A DNA stretch of 64,000 nucleotides from a virus. The translations under genes were made by a program, and so were the position numbers. This document shows, piece after piece, positions 7,913 to 16,081 of this stretch; position 1 is the first letter of the stretch, and each line of letters begins with the position of its first letter. The notes under the pieces are model-generated. The model was not told where the DNA came from and did not search any database. It saw only the letters and a program-made list of their open reading frames with translations. The stretch spans positions 1 through 64,000 of the IMG/VR virus record IMGVR_UViG_3300043313_000168. One strand, given 5' to 3'.

Positions 7913-8589
7913 GACTGCACCACGCAATGGCGCTTGCACAGGCCGCTCGGTTTGGGGGGGAACGCCTGTGCCTTTGTTGCTGTCTCCAAAGCGGTTACCC
8001 GCGGCAATAAGCTCACCCATTGATCCGCTACCTCTTGTCTGTCGAACACTTCGGGGGTCGTGCACTCTTCCTTCAGCCAAACGAACTCGCTGCGCACCTT
8101 CTTCACATTCGGAAAGTGCGAGAACAGACACTGGGCCATCAGCATCAGCTGGACGCTGTCCTCTAAAATCTTGCCAGTTTTCCAGTCGAGGATCAGCGCC
8201 ACGTCATCCCAGATACGCACGACGTCGCCGATGCCGCGGTACCATACGTTGCGGGCGAAATAGGTCGTAGCTTGGAAGTCGCGCGTGATGGCGTACTTCT
8301 GCTCAACAAAAAGCTGGCCGGGGCCAGCCTTCACGCGATCCACCCACGTCTGGAACGTCGCCATGTCTGCTGGCAGCGGCGCGGCGCCAGAGATGGCCTT
8401 CGCCAGCGCGGCGTGCACGGCGTTGCCCCAGTCGAGCGGCCCACCCGGGACGTTCTCTTCGGCATAGGTCTTGGCGAGGTCGATCTCGTAATGCCGCTTC
8501 GGGCACACGTCGAAGTTCTTGAGCTTCGAGTAGGACCACGACCATTCTTTCGCCGGCTGTGGAACGCCGATACCTGCTACTTTGGCCAT
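7879..8589 (-). CDS. PD-(D/E)XK nuclease of the Cas4/RecB-like type with a probable Fe-S cluster
   Basis: 236 residues. The start WSYSKLKNFDVCPKRHY is the usual opening of RecB-like nucleases, with Cys29. The active site follows: GIGDVV with Asp122, ALILDWKTGK with Asp135 and Lys137, and a Gln at 147. The C-terminus has C218-x3-C222-x4-C227, which with Cys29 would give the four-cysteine Fe-S arrangement of Cas4 and AddB nucleases. It is probably a DNA exonuclease for phage recombination or host DNA degradation. GAAGGGGGCGAC precedes the ATG. Confidence 0.9.
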   Translation of the reverse strand: MAKVAGIGVPQPAKEWSWSYSKLKNFDVCPKRHYEIDLAKTYAEENVPGGPLDWGNAVHAALAKAISGAAPLPADMATFQTWVDRVKAGPGQLFVEQKYAITRDFQATTYFARNVWYRGIGDVVRIWDDVALILDWKTGKILEDSVQLMLMAQCLFSHFPNVKKVRSEFVWLKEECTTPEVFDRQEVADQWVSLLPRVTALETATKAQAFPPKPSGLCKRHCVVQSCPFHGKGPRG

Positions 8590-9215
8590 GTCGCCCCCTT
8601 CTGTCGCCCGTCGAGCAGGTCGAGCGGGTCGCCCTGAACGTGCGTCGTGCGCCGATTCAATATCTGGGCGATCTCGTTGACGGTCATGTCGAGGCCCCCA
8701 ACGATCAGTGTCTTTCCGGGCTCGGCAGCGAGAAGCGCGTCGACGGCGACGCTCACGTGGGCGTAGGTTCTCATCTGCTCACCCGTGCCCCGCACTTCGG
8801 CGATGGCTGCGGCTCCGAACTTGTCGACCACGCTGTGTCCGCCCGCGCCAAAGACGTTGGGGAAGCGGACGATAGCCGCACCCACGTGGGCGGCGTAGTC
8901 CTCTGCCGCGCGCTTGGAAATTGCATACGGGGTGTGGGGGTAGTTGACCATCGAGGACGACGCGAGCACGAGGCGGTTACCGTAACGGTAAAGAAGCCGC
9001 AGCGTGCCCATGATGTTCACTTCGGCGCTACGGACGAACTCGGGGTCAGCGGCCGCGGTGTTGGCGGCCAGATGGTAGACGCGATCCGCATCCGGCAGGT
9101 CGCAGGTGAGGATGTCCTTGCCCTGCCTGAGGTCAATGCCGATGTAGTTGCCGTCGAGGCGGCGGCCCAGATGTCTGCCGATGAAGCCCATGTCACCAGT
9201 GATAATCGCTACCAT
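8577..9215 (-). CDS. NAD-dependent epimerase/dehydratase (extended SDR, short form)
   Basis: The Rossmann glycine motif TGDMGFIGRHL occupies residues 6-16, HLAANTA is near 48-54, and the catalytic Y97-x3-K101 follows a serine-rich strand (LVLASSS). At 212 residues it is shorter than the usual 300 or so, with a trimmed substrate domain. Family members interconvert nucleotide sugars. It could feed the sugar-transfer genes at 34.5-37.2 kb or alter host surface sugars. Dispersed palindrome 5 is read in frame as Y-R-Y-G-N. GGGAGACGTGAA precedes the ATG. Confidence 0.88.
   Translation of the reverse strand: MVAIITGDMGFIGRHLGRRLDGNYIGIDLRQGKDILTCDLPDADRVYHLAANTAAADPEFVRSAEVNIMGTLRLLYRYGNRLVLASSSMVNYPHTPYAISKRAAEDYAAHVGAAIVRFPNVFGAGGHSVVDKFGAAAIAEVRGTGEQMRTYAHVSVAVDALLAAEPGKTLIVGGLDMTVNEIAQILNRRTTHVQGDPLDLLDGRQKGATWPK
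8977..8991. repeat. Dispersed palindrome 5, TTACCG-TAA-CGGTAA
   Basis: Exact copy within the epimerase gene, read in the YR-x-GN phase. It lies in a helix-to-strand turn just before the active-site strand. Confidence 0.95.
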
Positions 9216-9628
9216 TTCACGTCTCCCGCCTTGCGTTCGGCCAGCGAGAGGCGCCTGACGTTGTTGTGGGCGGTCTCTTCAAGTTCAAGCTCGCTTATCA
9301 TTTTGTGGGTACGGGGGTCGAACCGGGCTAGGTCCTGCTCATCGAAGTCGTCAATCTTGAACGCGTCGGGGCTGAACTTCGCAGCGTCCACCGCCAGCGC
9401 GATGTTCGCGACCAGCTGGGTGCTGGGGTACTGCTCGCGTAGATCAGTGAAGTCGACGCCGCCCACGCGCAGTGTCACCTTTTCAGGGTCGTTGGTGTTG
9501 ACGATCTCCACAGCATGGCCCGCGATCAGCTTGGCCATGGTCTGAACCCTAGCCTGCGCCTCTCGCACCATCCACGCGTTCTTGTCTGCGTGCTCGGGGC
9601 TGTCGCCTATTCCGATAGGTGTTTTCAT
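9209..9628 (-). CDS. Unknown protein, member A of a tandem paralogous pair
   Basis: 139 residues. The middle (VTLRVGGVDFTDLREQYPST, then QLVANIALAVDAAKF) matches the neighbouring 9625-10041 protein in order and spacing: a charged residue, V/L strand, aromatic helix, S-x-QL-x-ANI-x-LA, small residues, F. The two genes overlap by 4 bases. I know no family for them. A helical fold with a short strand is likely. Confidence 0.75.
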   Translation of the reverse strand: MKTPIGIGDSPEHADKNAWMVREAQARVQTMAKLIAGHAVEIVNTNDPEKVTLRVGGVDFTDLREQYPSTQLVANIALAVDAAKFSPDAFKIDDFDEQDLARFDPRTHKMISELELEETAHNNVRRLSLAERKAGDVKW

Positions 9629-10041
9629 TTGTCATCCCAAAATGAGGGCGGGGTTAAGTGCTTGCGGTACTCGGCACGGCTGCGCTGCTCTGCCGCTTCC
9701 TTCTCTTGTTCGGCAGTCATTCCCTTCACGCCGTTGAAGCTGTCGAGGGCTCCGATGGCGAGGCCGATGTTAGCGATCAGTTGCTCGCTCGGCCATGTGT
9801 CACAATAGGTCTCGATCCAGCGGACGTGACGATCGGCAATGAGGACCACCACGCGATCGCGGCGCTTGTCTTTCTCGGCCCAAGTCAATCTCACCTTTTG
9901 CGCTTCGGCCCACCGTTCGAGGAGCTCCCGACGGGTTTGCACCTCTGCCGCGCATCCGTACTTTGAGTAATACTCGCGCTCCCCGTTCATCGCTGCGATG
10001 TAGGCGCCTTGGCGCATCTCCAACTCGGTTTTGGTCGGCAC
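9625..10041 (-). CDS. Unknown protein, member B of a tandem paralogous pair
   Basis: 138 residues, with KRRDRVVVLIADRHVRWIET and then WPSEQLIANIGLAIGALDSF matching the core of the 9209-9628 protein. The N-terminus (REYYSKYGCAAEVQTRRELL) and the C-terminal Glu-rich helix differ. A local duplication followed by divergence is the simplest explanation. Confidence 0.75.
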   Translation of the reverse strand: MPTKTELEMRQGAYIAAMNGEREYYSKYGCAAEVQTRRELLERWAEAQKVRLTWAEKDKRRDRVVVLIADRHVRWIETYCDTWPSEQLIANIGLAIGALDSFNGVKGMTAEQEKEAAEQRSRAEYRKHLTPPSFWDDK

Positions 10042-10072
10042 GGCCGGCGATCTCCTGGTTGGCGCGGCTCTG

Positions 10073-10087
10073 TTACCGCCGCGGTAA
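10073..10087. repeat. Dispersed palindrome 6, TTACCG-CCG-CGGTAA
   Basis: Exact copy in the 48-bp gap between the 10090 gene stop and the next start at 10041. Confidence 0.95.
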
Positions 10088-10089
10088 AT

Positions 10090-10608
10090 CTAAAGACGTG
10101 CAGCGCGCGGCAGCGGCAGACCCAACTCGTCTTCGAGTTCTTGCTGCAGCAGCGCCATCGCGCGCCACGCCAATGCGGCGGTGTGGCGAATGCGATATTC
10201 GGTGCCGTCCACGACAACGATGTCGTAGCCACCGCGTTCCGTCAGATGTCGCGCGATGCAGTCAGCGTGATCCATCGACTTGCCGCGCGCATGGTGCATC
10301 GGCTCGCCGGGATTATGCTTCATGTTGCCGATGCAAGAGACGTTCGCCACGGCGGCGCACGCGTCGGGGAAGTAGTCGATCAGGCCGGTGCACATGGGCA
10401 GCGTCTTGCGATACGCGCTGTCGCCAGTGATCAGGCGGGCCACGTTGGGATTGGAGCGCTTGCTCCCCACCTTGCCCTCCGCCACCCTCTTGATCAGGTG
10501 GTAGGCATCGCCAGCGGCGTCGTTGCCGGTCGGCGGCGCGGCCATCGCCGCGATTTCGGCGGCGGCGACACTTTTATTATTACGCGCGCGTTGTGGCTTA
10601 TGCTGCAT
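10090..10608 (-). CDS. dATP/dGTP diphosphohydrolase-like protein (MazG-fold)
   Basis: 172 residues. The central part has the order I associate with phage dGTP-diphosphohydrolase-N proteins: RKTLPMCTGLIDYFPDACAA, GNMKHNPGEP, SMDHADCIARHL and a final helix RHTAALAWRAMALLQQELED. The Glu/Asp-His residues in the helices would bind Mg. Such enzymes cleave purine dNTPs to monophosphates and tune the nucleotide pool. The family is assigned from memory of the pattern. No PurZ-like gene is visible in the window, so a Z-genome role is not supported. Confidence 0.68.
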   Translation of the reverse strand: MQHKPQRARNNKSVAAAEIAAMAAPPTGNDAAGDAYHLIKRVAEGKVGSKRSNPNVARLITGDSAYRKTLPMCTGLIDYFPDACAAVANVSCIGNMKHNPGEPMHHARGKSMDHADCIARHLTERGGYDIVVVDGTEYRIRHTAALAWRAMALLQQELEDELGLPLPRAARL

Positions 10609-11047
10609 CTGCCTGCTCCCTGTTGGCGTAGGCGAGCTTCATAAGCTCCACGATCTCTGCGGACAGATAGAGGATTTCCATCCCCTCGCTCTGCAGCGCT
10701 ACAGCCGTGCGGTGCTCGGCCTGCGCGCCGTTGGACTTCTCCCAACCCGGCAGGAGAACAATCATGTCCGCGTGCAGGCAGATGAAGTCCATGTCCTCGG
10801 AGAGTGCTTGTCGGAGAGAGAAGCCGTGCTTGGCCTTGGCTTCTGCGATTGATCCAGCGGCGTTGCCTGCTGAGATGTTGACGCCGCCGTGGCGCTCGAT
10901 GTCCTTCTCGGCGGGGTTGAACACCGTGTGGCCGTTCTGGCGAAGGACGTGGGCGACGGCGTGGAATGTGGGGAAGTTGAACTCTGGGTAGCCCTGCATG
11001 GGGCCGGCGAGATAGATGTCACGTGGCTTCGTTGGCTGCGGGATCAT
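10598..11047 (-). CDS. DUF4406 protein (nucleoside 2-deoxyribosyltransferase-like fold)
   Basis: ATG at 11047 follows GGAGAAGCGAA and overlaps the polymerase stop. The protein opens with RDIYLAGPMQGYPEFNFPTF, the signature of DUF4406, then has NPAEKD, a MDFICLHADMIVLLPGW strand and EHRTAVALQSEGMEI, matching the nucleoside deoxyribosyltransferase-like fold. A role in nucleotide salvage or in making a modified nucleotide is possible. Catalysis by this family is poorly established. Confidence 0.85.
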   Translation of the reverse strand: MIPQPTKPRDIYLAGPMQGYPEFNFPTFHAVAHVLRQNGHTVFNPAEKDIERHGGVNISAGNAAGSIAEAKAKHGFSLRQALSEDMDFICLHADMIVLLPGWEKSNGAQAEHRTAVALQSEGMEILYLSAEIVELMKLAYANREQADAA

Positions 11048-13104
11048 TTCGCTTCTCCATATGACTGACCGGTGCCGATGTCGGCGGTCAGCGGGATGTC
11101 CTTGCCCCATGACGGAGGGCGAACCATTTCCGAATGTATCAGTTGCTTGGCGAAGTCAAGTTCACTGTTCGGGACGATAAACACAAGTTCGTCATGCGCC
11201 TGCAAAACAAAGCGGTACGCCTCGGGATGCGGTCGCAGCTTCCCCCTATCGCGTATGCGCAGCGCGGCGTTCATGACGATGATGCGCGCCAGCGCTTGCA
11301 CGATGTTCTCTAGCATCTTCGCACCATACATGCGGTGCCAGAACTTGCCGTAGCGATACTTAAACTCTTGCCGCCACTGTTCGCGGCCGTTCTTGTCTGT
11401 CGTCTTGATGTTGTGTGACTGAGGCTCCGCGTACTCCATGGTCATCCCACTGGGCAGGAGTATCTTGCCGAAGCTGATGGTGACAGGACCGAAGTGCACA
11501 GGCGGCATGTGTTGCGTCGACCACTGCGTGGCCACGATCTGGTTCAGTCTGTTCCAGCCAGCGGGTATCTGGAAGTAGCGCTTTCGATATGCGTCCACGC
11601 CTTTGTCGCCGATGGCGCGCGTGTAGATTTGACTGATGTCCACCTGCTGGGCGCGTGCGCTCCTGACCACCATGGTGTCGAAGTTGTCCTTGCCGCAGCC
11701 ATAGCCAAGGCCCAAAATCCCGGTCTTGCCGATAAAGCCCATGATCTCGTCGACCGTGCCCGTGAGCTTGCGGTTGACGGGTCGACCGAAGATGTCGCCA
11801 GCGAGTTTGTTGTAAGGGTCCAGCTTCTTGCCGAACTCCTCCATGAGCGCCGTGCAGCCGCATATCCATCCGACCAGTCGCGCCTCGATCTGTCCCAAGT
11901 CGCACGTGACGACGGTGTGGCCGGGCGGCGCCTTCAGTGACAGGCGCAGCTTGCTCTTGCCCTTCGATCCGCGGACCGTGGGCATGTTCTGCATGTTCAT
12001 CTTCCAGTCGCCGCTCAGACGGTGCGTGTGAGCTCCGCCGTAGCGCAACGGGATCGGCATCAGGGAGAACAATTTACCGGGACGGTAATTCGGGTCGAAG
12101 GCGCGCGCCATTTCCTCCTGTGCGATCTGGCGCAGCATGGGACGATAGGCGGCGAAGCTGTATACCTTCTTCCAGTTCAACTCGCCGATGGCCATCAGGG
12201 TCTTGGAGCGTGTCTCTTCAAGCGTGCTCTTGAGACCGATGCGCGCTGCCGCGAGTGCTGCCACTGCCGGGTCGTCGCTGTCGATCAGGCTCGCCATGAA
12301 CTCGTCGGTCTTGGAGAACGCTGGCGTCTGCTTCGGGTTGCCGTCCGCGTCCTTGGCTGTCGGGCTGTCCTTTAGCTCCACTTCCACGCCAAGCGCTTCC
12401 AGCGCCGCCTTGAACTTCGCTGTCGACATGATCACGGACTTGTCCACACTGCCGGCGTCCACGATCAGCTGCTCTTTCGCAGCGACCACGTCAGCGATGT
12501 GCGCACGCAGCAACTCAGTATCCACCTGAAAGCGCGGTTCCACGCAACACCGGAGGACAAGGTCCATCAGGCGGCGCTCACTCCACGGCATGCGGGGGTA
12601 GAGGTGCTTGAACACGCCTTCGCAGAGACGGTTGTCCTGCAGCGAGTATTCTTGATAGCTCGCCCACAGGTCAGGGTTGGACTTGATGGTGGCGCGCGTC
12701 ATCCCTATGACGTTGTTGATGGCGTCTCCTTTGCGGCCCAGGTTGAGGTGGTCAGCTATGCTGGCGAGGTTGAAGCGCACCAGTTCATGCCCCATGAGGG
12801 CGCGCGCCATCGCCATCGCGTCAAGCATGGTGTCGGGCACAAAGCCGTAGACCCATGAGAGGATGGCGTTGTCGAACAGGGCGTTGAATGTGACGGTGGT
12901 TGTGGTCTCGGGCTTGAAGCCGGAAATGAACTTGGCGAAGTCTGGTCCGTCAACGATAAAGTGATCACCAAAATTGACCTGCGCAGCGCAGAGGATCGTC
13001 TCGTATCGTGGGTCCAGAATGTATTGGGCAGGCGTCATCTTTCGCAGGGAATAGTCCTGCGAGTAAAACGTCTCGAAGTCGAGGATGAGAACGTCGTTGG
13101 ACAT
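11044..13104 (-). CDS. Family A DNA polymerase with 3'-5' exonuclease
   Basis: 686 residues from ATG at 13104 (GGAGCCTTG ahead). The proofreading domain shows ExoI LDFETF (Asp9, Glu11), ExoII NALFD (74-78) and ExoIII YSLQD (153-157). The polymerase part has motif A TCDLGQIEARLVG near 400, a helix with KTGILGLGYGCGKDNFD, and motif C QAHDELVF near 635-642. The length fits a phage replicative PolA without the 5' nuclease domain. Dispersed palindrome 7 lies in N-Y-R-P-G-K at about residue 340. It is the main replication enzyme of this genome. Confidence 0.95.
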   Translation of the reverse strand: MSNDVLILDFETFYSQDYSLRKMTPAQYILDPRYETILCAAQVNFGDHFIVDGPDFAKFISGFKPETTTTVTFNALFDNAILSWVYGFVPDTMLDAMAMARALMGHELVRFNLASIADHLNLGRKGDAINNVIGMTRATIKSNPDLWASYQEYSLQDNRLCEGVFKHLYPRMPWSERRLMDLVLRCCVEPRFQVDTELLRAHIADVVAAKEQLIVDAGSVDKSVIMSTAKFKAALEALGVEVELKDSPTAKDADGNPKQTPAFSKTDEFMASLIDSDDPAVAALAAARIGLKSTLEETRSKTLMAIGELNWKKVYSFAAYRPMLRQIAQEEMARAFDPNYRPGKLFSLMPIPLRYGGAHTHRLSGDWKMNMQNMPTVRGSKGKSKLRLSLKAPPGHTVVTCDLGQIEARLVGWICGCTALMEEFGKKLDPYNKLAGDIFGRPVNRKLTGTVDEIMGFIGKTGILGLGYGCGKDNFDTMVVRSARAQQVDISQIYTRAIGDKGVDAYRKRYFQIPAGWNRLNQIVATQWSTQHMPPVHFGPVTISFGKILLPSGMTMEYAEPQSHNIKTTDKNGREQWRQEFKYRYGKFWHRMYGAKMLENIVQALARIIVMNAALRIRDRGKLRPHPEAYRFVLQAHDELVFIVPNSELDFAKQLIHSEMVRPPSWGKDIPLTADIGTGQSYGEAK
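12074..12088. repeat. Dispersed palindrome 7, TTACCG-GGA-CGGTAA
   Basis: Exact copy within the DNA polymerase gene, read in the N-Y-R-P-G-K phase. Confidence 0.95.
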
Positions 13105-13111
13105 CAAGGCT

Positions 13112-13137
13112 CCGGGGGAGGGGCTTGCCCTCCCCGG
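13112..13137 (-). promoter_or_regulatory. GC-rich hairpin in the DNA polymerase leader
   Basis: On the minus strand, CCGGGGAGGG pairs with CCCTCCCCCGG across a 4-5 base loop, with one bulged G. The last two G of the stem begin the GGAG binding site of the polymerase start. It could slow translation or process the transcript. It lacks a U-run, so it is a poor intrinsic terminator. Confidence 0.6.
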
Positions 13138-13144
13138 TTAGCGT

Positions 13145-13867
13145 TCAGAGGTTAACAATCTGTTTATCGAGAGCGACCTTGATACCTTCCCACACGTGCG
13201 GCCGCTCGTTCAGGATCAGTCGCATGTTGTTGTAGGGCCGGTCAGGCACGTCAGCCGGCACCAGCTGCATCGCAGCCACTGTCCCTGCCGTCTCCCGGAT
13301 CAGCGGCAGCATCTCACCTATCCCTGCCGGTGTGTTATAGCGCACCGGCGCTACCGTCATCTGGGCGACGCTGCTATTGGGGCACAGCGACATGGCAGCG
13401 GGCCAGTAGTTGCGCACCGCGCCCTCGGTGGCGTTCATGTTGAACCAGCGCAGCAGGTGTTTCACCCGGCCGTATTTCTCGTGGATCGCCTGCATGCTGG
13501 CGATGGTGGTCAGCAGTGGCTCGGCCCACGAACTAATCTGCAGCATGCAAGGCTCGATGGCAGGGACGGAGGCGTTGTCATTCTTATAGGTCTTGTACTC
13601 CATCACGATGTCGCACACGCCATCGTCGATGGGGTAGACTTTGTTGGCGTCGGTGCTCACCATACCCTTGACCGCCCGCAGCTTGGCAAGAGTGTCCTCG
13701 CTAAACAGCCACGGCAGCACCGCTTCGCGGTGGAAACGCTGCGGCACGAACATGCTGATCTCGTTGTAGCAGGTCTTATCCAGCGTGCCGATCGCCGTCT
13801 CCATGTCGCTACCGGTGAACACGCCGCGCGGCTCGGTCGGCCTGTTTCGTCTGCTATTCCATCCCAT
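13145..13867 (-). CDS. Unknown 240-aa phage protein
   Basis: AAGAGGAGCAATC precedes the start. The protein is evenly mixed, with an N-terminal basic stretch (MGWNSRRNRPTEPRG), an aromatic middle (HLLRWFNMNATEGAVRNYWP) and a C-terminal part rich in Val and Pro. No domain recognised and no transmembrane segment. It precedes the polymerase in the operon, which hints at replication or nucleotide metabolism only by position. Confidence 0.78.
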   Translation of the reverse strand: MGWNSRRNRPTEPRGVFTGSDMETAIGTLDKTCYNEISMFVPQRFHREAVLPWLFSEDTLAKLRAVKGMVSTDANKVYPIDDGVCDIVMEYKTYKNDNASVPAIEPCMLQISSWAEPLLTTIASMQAIHEKYGRVKHLLRWFNMNATEGAVRNYWPAAMSLCPNSSVAQMTVAPVRYNTPAGIGEMLPLIRETAGTVAAMQLVPADVPDRPYNNMRLILNERPHVWEGIKVALDKQIVNL

Positions 13868-13910
13868 GATTGCTCCTCTTGACAGTGGTTAAATTGAGCG
13901 GTACGCCCGG

Positions 13911-14156
13911 CTAAGCGCTTGGGCTGGCCGGGCCGTTACCGCGGCGGTAAAACTCGGACTGACGGGGGTGTGTCCCCATCAGCAGCTGGTCTCGCTCGTG
14001 CCGCAAGTTGTCGAGCCACAAGGCTTCCCACTCGCGCAGTCGCTCCCGAGCACTCCATCGCGGGAGTGTAGCGCTGTTATATGCGATGCCGATGGTCATG
14101 CGCTCCATCGTCACCCGATAGCGCTTCATGGCCCTCGCGTAGGCTCGGTTGAGCAT
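13911..14156 (-). CDS. Unknown 81-aa basic helical protein
   Basis: ATG at 14156 gives MLNRAYARAMKRYRVTMERM, then LREWEALWLDNLRHERDQLL and a short tail FYRRGNGPAS. The tail is encoded by dispersed palindrome 8. The longer frame upstream overlaps the VWA gene and reads as shadow. No family recognised. Confidence 0.65.
   Translation of the reverse strand: MLNRAYARAMKRYRVTMERMTIGIAYNSATLPRWSARERLREWEALWLDNLRHERDQLLMGTHPRQSEFYRRGNGPASPSA
13936..13950. repeat. Dispersed palindrome 8, TTACCG-CGG-CGGTAA
   Basis: Exact copy at the very 3' end of the 13911 gene, read as Y-R-R-G-N in its last ten codons. Confidence 0.95.
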
Positions 14157-14176
14157 GGTCGTGGCGCTGTCGCCTG

Positions 14177-14284
14177 TCACCGGATGCCCAGAACCCATAG
14201 CAGGCCCCCAATGATCACCACCCACATCGCTGCGCTCAGCACGACGCTGGCCAGCGAGGGGCGGTAGACGGGTTTGTCGTCCAT
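14177..14284 (-). CDS. 35-aa single-span membrane peptide
   Basis: ATG at 14284 overlaps the TGA of the VWA gene (TGATG). The peptide begins MDDKPVYRPSLASVVLSAAM and continues WVVIIGGLLWVLGIR: one transmembrane span with an acidic N-terminus and an Arg end. The coupled start and clear span make it likely to be translated. It could be a membrane partner for the VWA/MoxR pair, a host-inhibitor peptide or a lysis accessory; nothing distinguishes these. Confidence 0.65.
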   Translation of the reverse strand: MDDKPVYRPSLASVVLSAAMWVVIIGGLLWVLGIR

Positions 14285-15609
14285 CAGTCGCGATCCGGGT
14301 TGATCTCGACCACGTCACCCCACGGATAGCCTTCCGGCCCCTTGGCGGTGCTGGCCCAGATGCAGACGTAGTCGGGCTGCGTGGCGGGGAAGTCGACGTA
14401 GCCATCGGTGAAGCCGATGAACACCTCGGGCTTCTCACCTTGCTCCCTGATCCAGTCGAACACCGGATGAACTGACGTGCCACCGCCGCCCTTCACGCCA
14501 TCCTTGGCGATCTTGGCCTGCATGTGCTGCATGTCGCTCACGTCGGTGATCTCGTCGATGCCGTCCTCGTAGATGCCGTCGTCGCACCACACGATGGTGA
14601 GGCGCTGCGGGCAGCAATCCTCCACGATCGAGCCAAGCTCGGCCATGTACTGACAGAGCTCCTTCTCGCCGATGGAGCCGGACGTGTCGCCCCACACCAC
14701 CACCCACCCGGCACCGTTACCGGAGCGGGACGGCATGTAGAGGTCACGCGTGATGAAGCGACGGTCAGGCCGGCGCCAGTTGTAGCTGCCGCTGCCGACC
14801 TTGCGGTTGAAGATGCCGCGGATCATGTCGGTCCACAGCACCTTCGGGTTTAGCACCGTCTCGAACATGCGGGCCAGTGCACCCTGCATCTTGCCCTGCG
14901 CCTTCATGGCTTCCAGTGTCTGCGCCGCCTTGATCTCGACGCCCCACTGCTGCGGGTTCTGCTGTGCCGACTGCGGGTTCTGGCCGGTGCTGGCGCCGGG
15001 AGCGAGGATCACGTCGAAGCCGTTGCCCGGCAGGTCGCCGTTGGCCTCATGGTCCTCGTACAGCTTCTTGTAGATGCTGGTGACGCCATCCTCGGCCTTG
15101 GCGATCTCGTCGTCGAGCAGACAGTCCTTCGGGGGTGAGCCGATGCGGCTGTCGCGGAGCAGCGCGTTGATGCGGTAGTCCATCGCGTGCTGCATCACCT
15201 TGTTGTTGAACGGCTTGGTCGTGCCGTCGTCCATGGGCACGACGCCACTGGTCATGCAGCGGTGCAGGAACGGCACGTCCATGTAGACGTTGTGCACCAC
15301 TTCGTGGCCGATGATGAACACGCGTTCCTTAAGGTCGTACTTGAAGAAGGTGTCGGGGTTTATAAGGATGTTTCGCGCGTCCGTCGCGGCCACTGGTACG
15401 CTTCGCGTCGCGACGCAGGCGTGCTTGCCCTTGTGGTTGACCAGCAGCTTGTAGAAGAGATGCCTGAACCCGGGACAGGTCCACGCCATCAGGGACATTG
15501 TATCTTGCCACATCGTCTGCTGCTGTGGCGTGAGCCCACAGTCGGTCAATTGCTCGGGACCTAGTTCGCTTACTCCTGGCAGTGCCAGTGTCTCGGCCGT
15601 AGTTGTCAT
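14284..15609 (-). CDS. VWA-like/metallopeptidase protein (DUF2201 type), partner of the MoxR ATPase
   Basis: 441 residues from ATG at 15609, with AGGAGAGGAGCAAGCTCT ahead. The N-terminal part carries a zincin motif IIGHEVVHNV (His102, Glu103, His106) preceded by a helical region. The C-terminal part is a VWA-like domain with a MIDAS motif DTSGS near 306-310, then TIVWCDDGIYEDGIDE and GGGGTSVHPVFDWI. This is the architecture of DUF2201 proteins, normally encoded beside MoxR AAA+ ATPases. Here the ATPase lies upstream at 16664-17812 on the same strand. The pair may remodel or cleave a protein target, but the substrate is unknown. Confidence 0.88.
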   Translation of the reverse strand: MTTTAETLALPGVSELGPEQLTDCGLTPQQQTMWQDTMSLMAWTCPGFRHLFYKLLVNHKGKHACVATRSVPVAATDARNILINPDTFFKYDLKERVFIIGHEVVHNVYMDVPFLHRCMTSGVVPMDDGTTKPFNNKVMQHAMDYRINALLRDSRIGSPPKDCLLDDEIAKAEDGVTSIYKKLYEDHEANGDLPGNGFDVILAPGASTGQNPQSAQQNPQQWGVEIKAAQTLEAMKAQGKMQGALARMFETVLNPKVLWTDMIRGIFNRKVGSGSYNWRRPDRRFITRDLYMPSRSGNGAGWVVVWGDTSGSIGEKELCQYMAELGSIVEDCCPQRLTIVWCDDGIYEDGIDEITDVSDMQHMQAKIAKDGVKGGGGTSVHPVFDWIREQGEKPEVFIGFTDGYVDFPATQPDYVCIWASTAKGPEGYPWGDVVEINPDRD

Positions 15610-15796
15610 AGAGCTTGCTCCTCTCCTGTTTCCAGTATTCGATCCGGGCCTGTAGCCAGTCCCGGTAGGCTTCAAACTCGGCGCTCGAAGCGCCAACGCA
15701 CCAGCCCCGTCGGAGCCCCTCATGTGCAGAGGCCTGAGCCCGTGCGATGGCGCCCGTGAACAGCTTGCGCAGGACCACGCGGGGCTGGTGCTTCAC
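15329..15796 (-). CDS. Small gene with long out-of-frame overlap into the VWA gene
   Basis: GTG at 15796 overlaps the upstream TGA (GTGA). The first 75 or so codons look real (EFEAYRDWLQARIEYWKQER). The frame then stays open a further 280 bases inside the VWA gene, where it reads as Arg/Ala-rich shadow. Either a true overlapping gene of 155 residues exists, or a shorter original gene lost its stop. I trust the N-terminal half only. Confidence 0.5.
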   Translation of the reverse strand: MKHQPRVVLRKLFTGAIARAQASAHEGLRRGWCVGASSAEFEAYRDWLQARIEYWKQERSKLYDNYGRDTGTARSKRTRSRAIDRLWAHATAADDVARYNVPDGVDLSRVQASLLQAAGQPQGQARLRRDAKRTSGRDGRAKHPYKPRHLLQVRP

Positions 15797-16068
15797 GTGT
15801 CGTCCTTCACTGTGCGGCCCACTTCCTTGATCATGTTGTAGGCGGTCTTGGCTCGCATCGCCGCCATCCACGCGTCCTCGTCCTCGTGGCCCGGCCTGAA
15901 CGTGGAGGCCCGCTCGATCACGTACCGCTCAGCGAACGAGCGGTAACGCGTGTTGCTTGGCACCTTGTTAGGCTCGGCCGTCGCCGCCATCGGAGCCTGC
16001 ACCGGCAGTGGAGGCGGGATCGGCGTTTGCATGTTGGTCAAGGTGCCAACCCTGCCGCCATGCGCCAT
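15793..16068 (-). CDS. Unknown 91-aa protein with Pro-rich N-terminus
   Basis: ATG at 16068 follows AAAGGTTACAAA. Residues 1-35 are Pro/Ala-rich and disordered. The rest is helical and charged (RSFAERYVIERASTFRPGHE, DEDAWMAAMRAKTAYNMIKE). It sits in the VWA/MoxR cluster. No family recognised. Confidence 0.68.
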   Translation of the reverse strand: MAHGGRVGTLTNMQTPIPPPLPVQAPMAATAEPNKVPSNTRYRSFAERYVIERASTFRPGHEDEDAWMAAMRAKTAYNMIKEVGRTVKDDT

Positions 16069-16081
16069 TTTGTAACCTTTA

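Noticed and set aside
8559-9545. 328-codon plus-strand frame opposite the epimerase and 9209 genes
   Set aside because: Two well-supported minus-strand genes with motifs occupy this stretch; the plus frame is a shadow.
10090-10608. Z-genome (diaminopurine) phage
   Set aside because: A dNTP-diphosphohydrolase-like protein and a PolA-type polymerase are present, but no PurZ-like synthetase or DatZ is visible in the window.
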